Shown here: one piece after another, positions 1 through 5,644 of the stretch | Layout of the letters: every line of letters starts with the position of its first letter | Numbering within the stretch: position 1 is the first letter of the stretch | Assembly (NCBI GenBank): GCA_934876235.1 | Contig: CAKXKM010000075.1 | Coordinates: 316 to 8,201 of the forward strand | Reading direction: 5' to 3' | Source: Collinsella sp. AF02-46-1 | GTDB taxonomy: Bacteria > Actinomycetota > Coriobacteriia > Coriobacteriales > Coriobacteriaceae | DNA length: 7,886 bases | Translations under genes and position numbers: made by a program | The notes under the pieces: generated by a model | Seen by the model: the letters and a program-made list of their open reading frames with translations, nothing else | The model's database searches: none | What the model was told of the DNA's origin: nothing

Positions 1-185
1 CGGGTGTGGCGCGTGTGACGATCACCGTTCCCAAGAAGGAGACGACTGAATCCGAGAATGGTGAAAGTTCTGATGGTGCCGACACCACCGACGGCACCGA
101 TGCCCAGTCCACGGATGGCGCCGATACCGCAACTGACGGCCAGACGCCCACCGATTCTACCGACTATTCGTACGATAGCTACTAA
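1..185 (+). CDS. 3' end of unidentified gene with Asp/Thr/Ser-rich C-terminal tail
   Basis: Reading frame open from position 3 to a TAA at 183-185; the start lies outside the window. About 60 residues are visible. They begin with a beta-strand-like stretch (GVARVTITVPKKE), then a low-complexity acidic tail rich in Asp, Thr, Ser and Gly with two copies of an SDGADT/TDGADT motif (encoded near 69-86 and 111-128), ending in YSYDSY. Such a tail is probably disordered and could be extracytoplasmic or a linker. I do not recognise the protein. In several bacteria a RodZ-like (helix-turn-helix plus DUF4115) gene sits upstream of the rimO/pgsA/cinA/recA block, and a beta-rich C-terminal domain would suit that, but this is only a context guess. 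The + strand orientation and the 26-base gap to yajQ suggest possible co-transcription. Confidence 0.6.
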   Translation, partial: GVARVTITVPKKETTESENGESSDGADTTDGTDAQSTDGADTATDGQTPTDSTDYSYDSY

Positions 186-211
186 GCCGCTCGTACGCGA
201 AAGGAAACATC

Positions 212-709
212 ATGGCTAAAGATTCCAGCTTCGACGTCGTGTCCGAGGTCAACATGCAAGAGGTCGACAACGCCTTCCAGCAAACCACGCGCGAGATTTC
301 CCAGCGCTATGACCTGAAGGATTCCGGCGCCACGATCGAGCTTTCGAAGGGCGACAAGCTCTTTACGATCAACGCCCCGGCCGACTTTGTCTCCAAGCAG
401 ATTATCGACGTGCTGAGCTCCAAGCTCATCAAGCGCGGCATCGACCTCAAGGCTGTCTCGTGGGATGCCCCGCAGGCGGCATCGGGCGGCACCGTGCGCG
501 TGCTCGGCCATATCGTCGAGGGTATCGACCAGGCGACCGCCAAGAAGATCAACAAGGACATCAAGGACCAAAAGCTCAAGGTCAAGGTGACTATCGAGGC
601 CGACAAGCTGCGTGTTTCCTCTGCTTCGAAGGACGCGTTGCAGACCGTGATCCAATTCCTGCGCGACCAGGACTACGGCCAGCCGCTGCAGTTCACCAAC
701 TACCGCTAA
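212..709 (+). CDS. yajQ: YajQ family nucleotide/cyclic-di-GMP-binding protein
   Basis: 165 residues, the usual length for YajQ (UPF0234). Family hallmarks run the full length: SSFDVVSEVN near the N-terminus (5-14), the NAFQQTTREISQRYDLK segment (20-36), KLIKRGIDLK (71-80), the AKKINKDIKDQKLKVKV block (110-126), LRVSSASKDALQTVIQ (133-148) and the C-terminal PLQFTNYR. The family folds as two ferredoxin-like domains and is cytosolic. Members bind nucleic acids or nucleotides, and one Xanthomonas member is reported as a c-di-GMP effector; the role here is not shown by the sequence. ATG at 212 is supported by AAAGGA at 200-205 with a 6-base gap. The next gene, rimO, begins 27 bases after the stop, so the two are likely co-transcribed. 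No promoter is evident in the short gap upstream. Identification is firm, ligand uncertain. Confidence 0.95.
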   Translation: MAKDSSFDVVSEVNMQEVDNAFQQTTREISQRYDLKDSGATIELSKGDKLFTINAPADFVSKQIIDVLSSKLIKRGIDLKAVSWDAPQAASGGTVRVLGHIVEGIDQATAKKINKDIKDQKLKVKVTIEADKLRVSSASKDALQTVIQFLRDQDYGQPLQFTNYR

Positions 710-736
710 TATCATTCGAAAGGACTGCTCTCCAAC

Positions 737-2086
737 ATGGATACACCGTTGGGCTCCGTGCTCTACATCACCCTCGGGTGCGCTAAGAACGAGGTTGACA
801 CCGACCGCATGCGTTCTCTTTTGACCGCCGCGGGCTACGAGGAGGCATTCGACCCACAGGATGCCGATATCGCCATCGTCAATACATGCTCGTTCCTCGC
901 CTCCGCAACGTCCGAGAGCATCGAGACCACGCTCGAGCTCGCCAACGAGGTTCAGGACGGCGTTCGTTCTTGTCCCATCGTCATGTGCGGCTGTGTGCCG
1001 TCGCGCTATGGCGACGACCTGCCCGATGAGCTGCCCGAGGTCGCTGCCTTTGTGAAGGCCGACGAGGAGGACGGCATCGTGGCGGTCATCGATGGCGTGC
1101 TGGGTGTCGAGCGTGAGATCGCTGCCTATATTCCTCAAGTCAAGCGCACTGTCGAGGGCGCCGTTGCTTACGTCAAGATTTCCGATGGCTGCAACCGCTT
1201 CTGCAGCTTCTGCATGATCCCCTATATTCGCGGTCGCTATCATTCGCGCAATGCCGAGAGCATTATCTCCGAGGTGCGCGACCTGGTTGCCGGCGGTGTG
1301 CGCGAGATCGTGCTGATCGGCCAGGACACGGGTATTTGGGGCACCGACTTTGCCGACGAAGACGTCACCGATGGCTCGCCGCGCAATCTGGCGCAGCTGC
1401 TGCGCGCCGTCGCCGAGGCCGTGCGTCCGCAGAACGTCTGGGTCCGTGTTCTCTACCTGCAGCCCGAGGGCATGACCGACGAGCTTATCGATACGATTCG
1501 CGATACGCCCGAGGTGCTGCCTTATATCGATATCCCCGTGCAGCACTGCGACGCGCGCATCCTCAAGGCTATGCGTCGCTCCGGTTCGCGCCAGGAGCTC
1601 GAGGACCTGTTCCGCGATCTGCGTGAGCGTATCCCCGGCATCGTGATCCGTTCCACGGCCATGGTCGGCTTCCCGACCGAGACCGACGACGAGTTCCGCG
1701 ACCTTATCGACTTTATGGACACCGTCGGCTTTGACTACACGAGTGTCTTTGCCTACTCGCAGGAGGAGGGCAGCCTGGCCGCTAAGATGGAGGGTCAGGT
1801 CGATGAGGAGGTCAAGCTCGAACGCGCCCAGGAGGCCATGGACCTGGCCGAGTCGCTCGGTTTTGCCGCCACCGCCGCACATGTGGGCGAGCGCGCCCAG
1901 GTGATTGTCGACGGCATCGAGGAGACCGAGGACGGCGCCGAGCTGATCGGCCATGCTTGGTTCCAGGCGCCCGATTCCGATGGCGCGGTGCACTTGGACG
2001 CCAGCGAGGCGTCCGTGGGCGATATTCTGACGGTCGAGTTTACCGATAGCTTCTGCTATGAGCTTATCGGCCATGTTGTGGAGTAG
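737..2086 (+). CDS. rimO: Ribosomal protein uS12 methylthiotransferase RimO
   Basis: 449 residues, normal for the MiaB/RimO methylthiotransferase family. These radical-SAM enzymes attach a methylthio group; RimO acts on an Asp of ribosomal protein S12. The N-terminal UPF0004 domain has its three auxiliary-cluster cysteines at C15 (LGCAKNEVD), C51 (NTCSF) and C86 (CGCVPSR). The radical-SAM domain holds the CxxxCxxC motif at C152, C156 and C159 (GCNRFCSFC) followed by IPYIRGRYHSR. A C-terminal TRAM domain occupies roughly 380-449. LGCAKNEVD and the IPYIRGRYHSR context, together with the missing tRNA-type signatures of MiaB, favour RimO over MiaB. ATG at 737 is preceded by GAAAGGA at 718-724, with a 12-base gap that is somewhat long. 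The stop at 2084-2086 overlaps the pgsA ribosome binding site, indicating operon structure and probably translational coupling. An additional Cys (C84) sits beside C86. Confidence 0.95.
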   Translation: MDTPLGSVLYITLGCAKNEVDTDRMRSLLTAAGYEEAFDPQDADIAIVNTCSFLASATSESIETTLELANEVQDGVRSCPIVMCGCVPSRYGDDLPDELPEVAAFVKADEEDGIVAVIDGVLGVEREIAAYIPQVKRTVEGAVAYVKISDGCNRFCSFCMIPYIRGRYHSRNAESIISEVRDLVAGGVREIVLIGQDTGIWGTDFADEDVTDGSPRNLAQLLRAVAEAVRPQNVWVRVLYLQPEGMTDELIDTIRDTPEVLPYIDIPVQHCDARILKAMRRSGSRQELEDLFRDLRERIPGIVIRSTAMVGFPTETDDEFRDLIDFMDTVGFDYTSVFAYSQEEGSLAAKMEGQVDEEVKLERAQEAMDLAESLGFAATAAHVGERAQVIVDGIEETEDGAELIGHAWFQAPDSDGAVHLDASEASVGDILTVEFTDSFCYELIGHVVE

Positions 2087-2090
2087 GAGA
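2085..2090 (+). promoter_or_regulatory. pgsA ribosome binding site overlapping the rimO stop
   Basis: AGGAGA begins inside the rimO TAG stop and lies 5 bases before the GTG at 2096. This fixes the non-ATG start of pgsA and suggests that ribosomes finishing rimO feed pgsA initiation. Confidence 0.7.
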
Positions 2091-2095
2091 GCATC

Positions 2096-2734
2096 GTGGC
2101 AAACGAGAGCAATAAGGAACTGACGAGTGTTTGGACGCCCGCCAACATCGTGACGTGCGTTCGCATCGTCTTTATCCCGGTGTTCATGATCGTGTCGGCG
2201 CTTTCTCACACGAGTGTTGCCGGTACAGATTGGAGCACCTTCGACGGCCCGCTCGCCGCCGCTGCCTTCATTCTGTATGTGATCCTGTCGTGCACCGATA
2301 AGGTCGACGGCTACCTAGCGCGCTCGCGCAACGAGATTACCGATTTCGGTAAGTTCTTGGACCCCATCGCCGACAAGCTGCTCGTGTTCTCGGCCTTGCT
2401 TCTGTTCTTGGACTTTGGCACCGTGACGGTTTGGTCCGTGTTCATCATCTTGTTCCGCGAGCTGTTGGTAAGCGCCCTGCGCATGGTTGCGAGTGCCGCC
2501 GGCGTGGTCGTTGCCGCCGATAAGCTTGGCAAGTACAAGACGGCGACCACGATGGTCTCCATCTGCGGTTACCTGTGCGTCTTTGCGATGGCCGGCTTGC
2601 ACCTTGGCCCGCTGGCGCTGACGCTCGGCATCTACTCGGTGTCGCGCTTCCTGTACGCCGTTGCCGTTGTCCTGACCGTTATCTCGGGCGCCCAATACTT
2701 CTGGAACTGCCGCAAGATCGTCTTTTCGATCTAG
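2096..2734 (+). CDS. pgsA: CDP-diacylglycerol--glycerol-3-phosphate 3-phosphatidyltransferase PgsA
   Basis: 212 residues starting at GTG. The product makes phosphatidylglycerophosphate from CDP-diacylglycerol and glycerol-3-phosphate in the cytoplasmic membrane, the committed step to phosphatidylglycerol and cardiolipin. The CDP-alcohol phosphotransferase signature D-x2-DG-x2-AR-x8-G-x3-D-x3-D is complete: D68, D71-G72, A75-R76, G85, D89 and D93. Several hydrophobic segments are visible, about 20-36, 53-67, 95-107, 110-141, 152-166 and 172-198, fitting a polytopic membrane enzyme. The RELLVSALRMVASAAGVVVAADKLGKYKT stretch (starting at 121) is typical of PgsA and separates it from phosphatidylinositol-phosphate or cardiolipin synthases of the same superfamily; the Gln that usually follows KTAT is Thr here. 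It lies 9 bases after rimO and 12 bases before pncC, so it belongs to the same transcription unit. Confidence 0.94.
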   Translation: MANESNKELTSVWTPANIVTCVRIVFIPVFMIVSALSHTSVAGTDWSTFDGPLAAAAFILYVILSCTDKVDGYLARSRNEITDFGKFLDPIADKLLVFSALLLFLDFGTVTVWSVFIILFRELLVSALRMVASAAGVVVAADKLGKYKTATTMVSICGYLCVFAMAGLHLGPLALTLGIYSVSRFLYAVAVVLTVISGAQYFWNCRKIVFSI

Positions 2735-2746
2735 GTCCTGGTGGGT

Positions 2747-3277
2747 ATGACGGACTCTTTTGATCAGATTTCCGCACATAACGAGGAGCTGGCGCGTCAT
2801 ATTGTCGAGCGCGCGAGCGCTCGGGGCGTGACGGTTTCGACGGCTGAGTCGCTGACAGCAGGTATGATCGCCTCGACGATTGCCGATATCCCGGGCGCCT
2901 CGGTGGTGCTGCGTGGCGGTGCGGTGACCTACTGCGATGAGATCAAGCATCGCGTTTTGGGTGTTGATCAGGAGACGCTCGACCGCTATACCGCGGTGTC
3001 GCATCAGACCGCGCGCGAGATGGCGGCGGGTTCGCTGGAGCTGTACCAGAGCGATATTGCAGTGAGCGCAACGGGTTATGCCGGCCCCGGCGGCGGCACT
3101 GAGGACGATCCGGCTGGCACTTTCTATATTGGCTGGGCGTATCGCGCGGCTGATGGGGAAGTGCCGGTCGTGGACTCTGTGCGCTGCCACTATGAGGGCG
3201 ACCGTTCGTGTGTTCGTGCCCATGCGGTCGCGGAGGCATTGGGACGCATTGCCCTTGTGCTCAACTCTATGGAATAG
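2747..3277 (+). CDS. pncC: CinA C-terminal domain protein, nicotinamide-nucleotide amidohydrolase (PncC)
   Basis: 176 residues from ATG. This is the stand-alone CinA C-terminal domain without the N-terminal molybdopterin-binding-like domain of full-length CinA. The family deamidates NMN to nicotinic acid mononucleotide in pyridine nucleotide salvage. Conserved features: STAESLTAGMIA (31-42) carrying the conserved Ser35, IPGAS (48-52), GGAVTY with Tyr62, K67 in IKHRVLGV, AVS (83-85), REMAAG (90-95) and the glycine loop GYAGPGGGT (110-118). The ATG at 2747 is chosen over an in-frame GTG at 2741. GGTGGG at 2740-2745 sits very close to the ATG, while AGGT at 2733-2736 is 10 bases before it and only 4 before the GTG, so the start is uncertain by two codons. 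It is the last gene before a hairpin terminator. Association with recA is conserved: pncC-recA-recX occurs in E. coli and cinA-recA in Bacillus. Confidence 0.9.
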   Translation: MTDSFDQISAHNEELARHIVERASARGVTVSTAESLTAGMIASTIADIPGASVVLRGGAVTYCDEIKHRVLGVDQETLDRYTAVSHQTAREMAAGSLELYQSDIAVSATGYAGPGGGTEDDPAGTFYIGWAYRAADGEVPVVDSVRCHYEGDRSCVRAHAVAEALGRIALVLNSME

Positions 3278-3287
3278 ACGTGTTTTC

Positions 3288-3310
3288 AGGGGCCTTAGGG
3301 CCCCTTAATT
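3288..3310 (+). terminator. Probable intrinsic terminator after pncC
   Basis: AGGGGCC (3288-3294), loop TTAG, then GGCCCCT (3299-3305): a perfect 7-base-pair, GC-rich stem ten bases after the pncC stop. The following TTAATT is only a short, broken T tract, so termination could be partial. It would separate the yajQ-pncC operon from recA. Confidence 0.55.
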
Positions 3311-3405
3311 GTGGAGATAGGGACCCCTGACGAATTTAGCGTTTGCGCTGGTTATAGGTATATTCTTGTCTTCCTTGTTCTTATTCGGCCCTTTGTGGTC
3401 AAGCA

Positions 3406-3443
3406 TTTGGTCAGTGTTTGGTCGGCGTTTGGTTGGGTTTTGG
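3406..3443 (+). repeat. TTTGG direct repeats with 11-base period upstream of the recA promoter
   Basis: TTTGGTC at 3406 and 3417, TTTGGTT at 3428 and TTTGG at 3439 are spaced exactly 11 bases apart; a degenerate GTGGTC (3395-3400) lies one further step upstream. The array ends about 33 bases before the recA -35 element. The near-helical phasing puts the motifs on one face of the DNA. No function is recognised. Confidence 0.6.
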
Positions 3444-3475
3444 AAAGACTGCCTGCATATGATTGGCCTGAACGG

Positions 3476-3504
3476 TTGACCACGAACAGCCGTTCGTTTA
3501 TTAT
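3476..3504 (+). promoter_or_regulatory. recA promoter (sigma-70 type)
   Basis: -35 TTGACC (3476-3481), a 17-base spacer and -10 TATTAT (3499-3504); each hexamer differs from consensus at one position. Transcription should begin around 3510-3512, giving a leader of roughly 25 bases that contains the strong recA ribosome binding site. The spacer is filled by the LexA-type palindrome. Confidence 0.85.
3482..3497 (+). promoter_or_regulatory. LexA operator (SOS box) of recA
   Basis: ACGAACAGCCGTTCGT is a perfect palindrome outside the central four bases and matches the Gram-positive/actinobacterial SOS box core GAAC-N4-GTTC. It lies between the -35 and -10 of the recA promoter, where bound LexA would exclude RNA polymerase. 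RecA-stimulated LexA self-cleavage would relieve repression after DNA damage. I noticed no other such box in the two large intergenic gaps. Confidence 0.9.
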
Positions 3505-3521
3505 CGATGCAGGTTGTTAAG

Positions 3522-3527
3522 AGGAGG
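3522..3527 (+). promoter_or_regulatory. recA ribosome binding site, fixes the start codon
   Basis: AGGAGG, a full Shine-Dalgarno match, lies 7 bases before the ATG at 3535. It rules out an upstream in-frame TTG (3514) and a downstream ATG (3601) as the main start. Confidence 0.85.
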
Positions 3528-3534
3528 GCTATTC

Positions 3535-4683
3535 ATGGCCAAGAATTCAGGTCCCGTACGTACCGTTCATGCTCGCACGACGGGTAAAGAGCGCGATGAG
3601 ATGATCGCCACCACCAAGGCCGAGATCGAGAAGAAGTTCGGTCAAGGCTCCATCATGAGGTATGGTGACGGCGGCCCCGAGCTTGAGGTTGAGGCCATCC
3701 CCACGGGCGCTCTTGCACTCGATGCCGCTCTGGGTATCGGCGGTGTGCCGCGCGGCCGCATCGTCGAGATTTACGGTCCTGAGTCCTCCGGTAAGACGAC
3801 GCTTTCGCTCGAGATCCTGGCCGAAGCCCAGGCAATGGGTGGCGTGGTGGCATTTATCGATGCCGAGCATGCGCTCGATCCCACGTATGCCGCGCGCATT
3901 GGCGTGGATATCGACGAGGTACTGATTTCCCAGCCTGATACGGGTGAGCAGGCGCTCGAGATTGTTGACATGCTCGTGCGTTCCGGCGCCATCGATGCCA
4001 TCGTCGTCGACTCCGTCGCCGCGCTGACCCCGCGTGCCGAGATCGAGGGAGAGATCGGCGATACCACGGTCGGATTGCAAGCTCGTCTGATGAGTCAGGC
4101 GCTCCGCAAGCTCGCCGGCTCACTGTCCAAGTCCAACACGACATGCATCTTCATTAACCAGCTGCGAGAGAAGATCGGCGTCATGTTCGGCAACCCCGAG
4201 ACCACGACGGGCGGCCGCGCCCTTAAGTTCTTCTCTTCGGTGCGTATCGACATTCGCCGCATCGACAGCATTAAGCTTAAGGATGAGGTTATCGGTAACC
4301 GCGTGCGCGCCAAGGTCGTTAAGAACAAGGTGGCAGCTCCGTTCCGTTCTGCTGAGTTCGACATCATGTACGGTACGGGCATCTCTAAGGAGGGCTCGAT
4401 TCTGGACATGGCTGTCGAGTGCGGCATTTGCAAGAAGATGGGCTCCTGGTTTGCCTATGGCGAGGACAAGCTCGGCAACGGTCGCGAGGCCGCCAAGGCG
4501 TTCCTGCGCGAACACCCCGATTGCGCCGACGAGATTGAGCATAAGGTCCGCCTTGCCTGCGGGCTTGAGTTTGATGACGATGCTCCGTCCGAGGTCGAGC
4601 TGACCGATCAGCCTGCGCCTGAGGAGTTTGACGAGCTTTACGCCATCGATGGTTCCGCCATGCTCGATGATGACGACGAGTAG
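3535..4683 (+). CDS. recA: Recombinase RecA
   Basis: 382 residues. RecA forms ATP-dependent filaments on single-stranded DNA, drives homologous strand exchange and stimulates LexA self-cleavage. Visible motifs: IEKKFGQGSIMRYG (31-44), Walker A GPESSGKT (81-88), catalytic Glu in IDAEHALDP (E111), Walker B ending at D159 (AIVVDS), and the DNA-binding L2 region NQLREKIGVMFGNPETTTGG (208-227). The C-terminus is a strongly acidic tail (about 354-382) ending DDDDE, like the autoinhibitory tail known in E. coli RecA. The N-terminus is about 14 residues longer than E. coli RecA before the IEK-FG motif. A second ATG at 3601 (M23) would give a conventional N-terminus, but only the ATG at 3535 has a good ribosome binding site. 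No intein is present. Expression is predicted to be SOS-inducible from the LexA-boxed promoter, with recX immediately downstream. Confidence 0.98.
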   Translation: MAKNSGPVRTVHARTTGKERDEMIATTKAEIEKKFGQGSIMRYGDGGPELEVEAIPTGALALDAALGIGGVPRGRIVEIYGPESSGKTTLSLEILAEAQAMGGVVAFIDAEHALDPTYAARIGVDIDEVLISQPDTGEQALEIVDMLVRSGAIDAIVVDSVAALTPRAEIEGEIGDTTVGLQARLMSQALRKLAGSLSKSNTTCIFINQLREKIGVMFGNPETTTGGRALKFFSSVRIDIRRIDSIKLKDEVIGNRVRAKVVKNKVAAPFRSAEFDIMYGTGISKEGSILDMAVECGICKKMGSWFAYGEDKLGNGREAAKAFLREHPDCADEIEHKVRLACGLEFDDDAPSEVELTDQPAPEEFDELYAIDGSAMLDDDDE

Positions 4684-4713
4684 CGGTTACGCTCATGTCG
4701 TATACGGTGACCG
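4684..4713 (+). promoter_or_regulatory. Possible hairpin enclosing the recX start codon
   Basis: CGGTTAC (4684-4690) directly after the recA stop can pair with GTGACCG (4707-4713): seven pairs in RNA, one of them G-U. The 16-base loop holds the recX ATG (4695-4697). A ribosome terminating on recA would sit against or melt this stem, so it could tie recX translation to recA. The pairing is seen; the function is inferred. Confidence 0.4.
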
Positions 4714-5387
4714 AGGCCACGGTCGTCTTTCCCGATAAGAAGGCGGCCTCCTCGTTCTCGAGCGGGTATGCGTCCAAAAAGCCTTGCGCACATATCGATT
4801 GTGAGCTTGAGGGCGGTTTTGAGCGGTCCATTTGGATTCCCGTGCGGGTCGCGCGCCTGTATGTCAAAAATCGCCCCGATCTTCCCTGTGATTGGGATAA
4901 CTTTCGTGAAGCGGTGCAGCTCATCGAGCGTAAATGTGCACTTACCATGGTGACCGAGATGCTATCGCGACGCGACCATGCGACGGGTGAGGTCCGTGAC
5001 AAGTTGGCACGCTACGGCTTTCGCCAGACCGCGATCGATTTCGCCGTCGAGCGCGCCACCGAGTATCGCTTTTTAGACGAGAACCGCTTTTGCTCGTACT
5101 TTATCGAGGAACGCAAGCGGCGCGGTTGGGGACAGCGTAAAATCGAGACCGAGCTCAAGCGCCGTCATGTCGTGCTCGATGACATTCCCGGTTATCCCGA
5201 GGATTATTTTGCCGTCGAAGACGATTTGGCGCGTGCGTCAGCCCTGCTCGCCAAGCGGCGTGTTCCAGAGACGCGCGGATTCGAAAAACTGGTTCGGTTT
5301 TTGATGGGCAAGGGCTTCTCGTATCACATCGCCGCCGATGCCGTTAAGGCACGTCTTAATGCCGAACGTGAGGAATGTGCGGTTTAG
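4695..5387 (+). CDS. recX: Regulatory protein RecX
   Basis: 230 residues. RecX family proteins bind RecA filaments and restrain RecA ATPase and strand exchange. The C-terminal two thirds carry the helical-repeat pattern of the family: ALTMVTEMLSRRDHATGEVRDKLARYGF (82-109), FLDENRFCSYFIEERKRRGWGQRKIETELKRR (126-157) and a final repeat FLMGKGFSYHIAADAV (202-217). The first ~75 residues are a less conserved N-terminal region, as in longer RecX proteins. The gene begins 11 bases after the recA stop and has no convincing Shine-Dalgarno sequence, which suggests low-level translation coupled to recA; excess RecX would inhibit RecA. ATG at 4695 is the only suitable start near the recA end. It should share the SOS promoter of recA. 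Confidence 0.9.
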   Translation: MSYTVTEATVVFPDKKAASSFSSGYASKKPCAHIDCELEGGFERSIWIPVRVARLYVKNRPDLPCDWDNFREAVQLIERKCALTMVTEMLSRRDHATGEVRDKLARYGFRQTAIDFAVERATEYRFLDENRFCSYFIEERKRRGWGQRKIETELKRRHVVLDDIPGYPEDYFAVEDDLARASALLAKRRVPETRGFEKLVRFLMGKGFSYHIAADAVKARLNAEREECAV

Positions 5388-5401
5388 GCGTATGCGTTTT
5401 G

Positions 5402-5451
5402 TGGCCCTGCCGTTCACCGCGTTTTAGCCGCCGTGCTGGGGCCATTTATTT
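5402..5451 (+). terminator. Weak candidate terminator after recX
   Basis: TGGCCC (5402-5407) can pair with GGGCCA (5439-5444), followed by TTTATTT. The 31-base interior can form a smaller imperfect stem (CACCGC 5415-5420 with GCCGTG 5430-5435). The T-rich tail after a GC stem, 15 bases past the recX stop, fits recA-recX termination, but the long interior makes it uncertain. The T tract overlaps the next promoter's -35. Confidence 0.35.
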
Positions 5452-5478
5452 GACAGTTGTTGTGGTTCAACGTACGAT
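5450..5478 (+). promoter_or_regulatory. Promoter upstream of rny
   Basis: -35 TTGACA (perfect, 5450-5455), a 17-base spacer and -10 TACGAT (5473-5478, four of six consensus). Transcription is expected near 5485, leaving a leader of about 160 bases before rny. It is the best sigma-70-like promoter in the recX-rny gap. Confidence 0.65.
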
Positions 5479-5489
5479 AAACACTGTCA
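5451..5489. repeat. Dyad flanking the rny-region promoter
   Basis: TGACAGT (5451-5457) and ACTGTCA (5483-5489) are perfect inverted repeats whose centres are 32 bases apart, about three helical turns. One arm overlaps the -35 and the other the expected start site. Adding GT/AC extends each arm if one T is bulged. It looks operator-like, but no regulator is identified. Confidence 0.4.
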
Positions 5490-5507
5490 TTTGCTTTGTG
5501 ATATGTG

Positions 5508-5522
5508 CTCATCTGTGATGAG
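5508..5522 (+). repeat. Small hairpin in the rny leader
   Basis: CTCATC, loop TGT, GATGAG: a perfect 6-base-pair stem followed by a T-rich stretch (TTTGTTTATATG). It is AT-containing and short, so weaker than the hairpin at 5584-5609, but it lies in the same leader. Confidence 0.4.
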
Positions 5523-5583
5523 TTTGTTTATATGTTTATCTGTATCCGACCCGCATAAGCTGCGCCCATATTACTCAAATGTC

Positions 5584-5619
5584 GCGAGCCGTTCGTAAGG
5601 ACGGTTCGCTTTGTTGTGT
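5584..5619 (+). terminator. Terminator-like hairpin in the rny leader (possible attenuator)
   Basis: GCGAGCCGT (5584-5592), an 8-base loop, then ACGGTTCGC (5601-5609): nine consecutive pairs in RNA including one G-U, followed by TTTGTTGTGT. This is a good intrinsic-terminator shape. It lies downstream of the only good promoter in the gap and ends 15 bases before the rny Shine-Dalgarno, so it would have to be read through for rny to be expressed from that promoter. Confidence 0.6.
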
Positions 5620-5634
5620 AACGAATCCATAAAA

Positions 5635-5639
5635 AGGAG
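5635..5639 (+). promoter_or_regulatory. rny ribosome binding site, fixes the start codon
   Basis: AGGAG after an A-rich run lies 5 bases before the ATG at 5645. An in-frame GTG at 5639 overlaps this site and is therefore unlikely as the start. Confidence 0.75.
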
Positions 5640-5644
5640 TGAGC

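Noticed and set aside
182..2209. 675-codon open frame on the minus strand opposite yajQ and rimO
   Set aside because: It is a shadow of two certain genes. Strong GC3 bias makes TTA, CTA and TCA codons rare on the + strand, leaving the reverse frame free of stops. The translation is repetitive in Leu/Val/Asp/His and resembles no family.
2315..3223. 302-codon minus-strand frame opposite pgsA and pncC
   Set aside because: Antisense shadow covering two well-supported genes; low-information Arg/His/Ala-rich translation.
3336..3364. Second possible promoter with a TATATT -10 (3359-3364) upstream of recA
   Set aside because: The matching -35 (TTAGCG) is poor, and AT-rich stretches in this gap make one good hexamer weak evidence.
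3311..3520. 69-codon + strand frame between pncC and recA
   Set aside because: It spans the phased repeats, the recA promoter and the LexA box, has no ribosome binding site, and its composition is unlike the neighbouring genes.
3514..3534. Upstream TTG start for recA
   Set aside because: It would place the AGGAGG ribosome binding site inside the coding region; ATG at 3535 is correctly spaced from it.
5639..5644. Upstream GTG start for rny
   Set aside because: The GTG overlaps the AGGAG site that serves the ATG at 5645.
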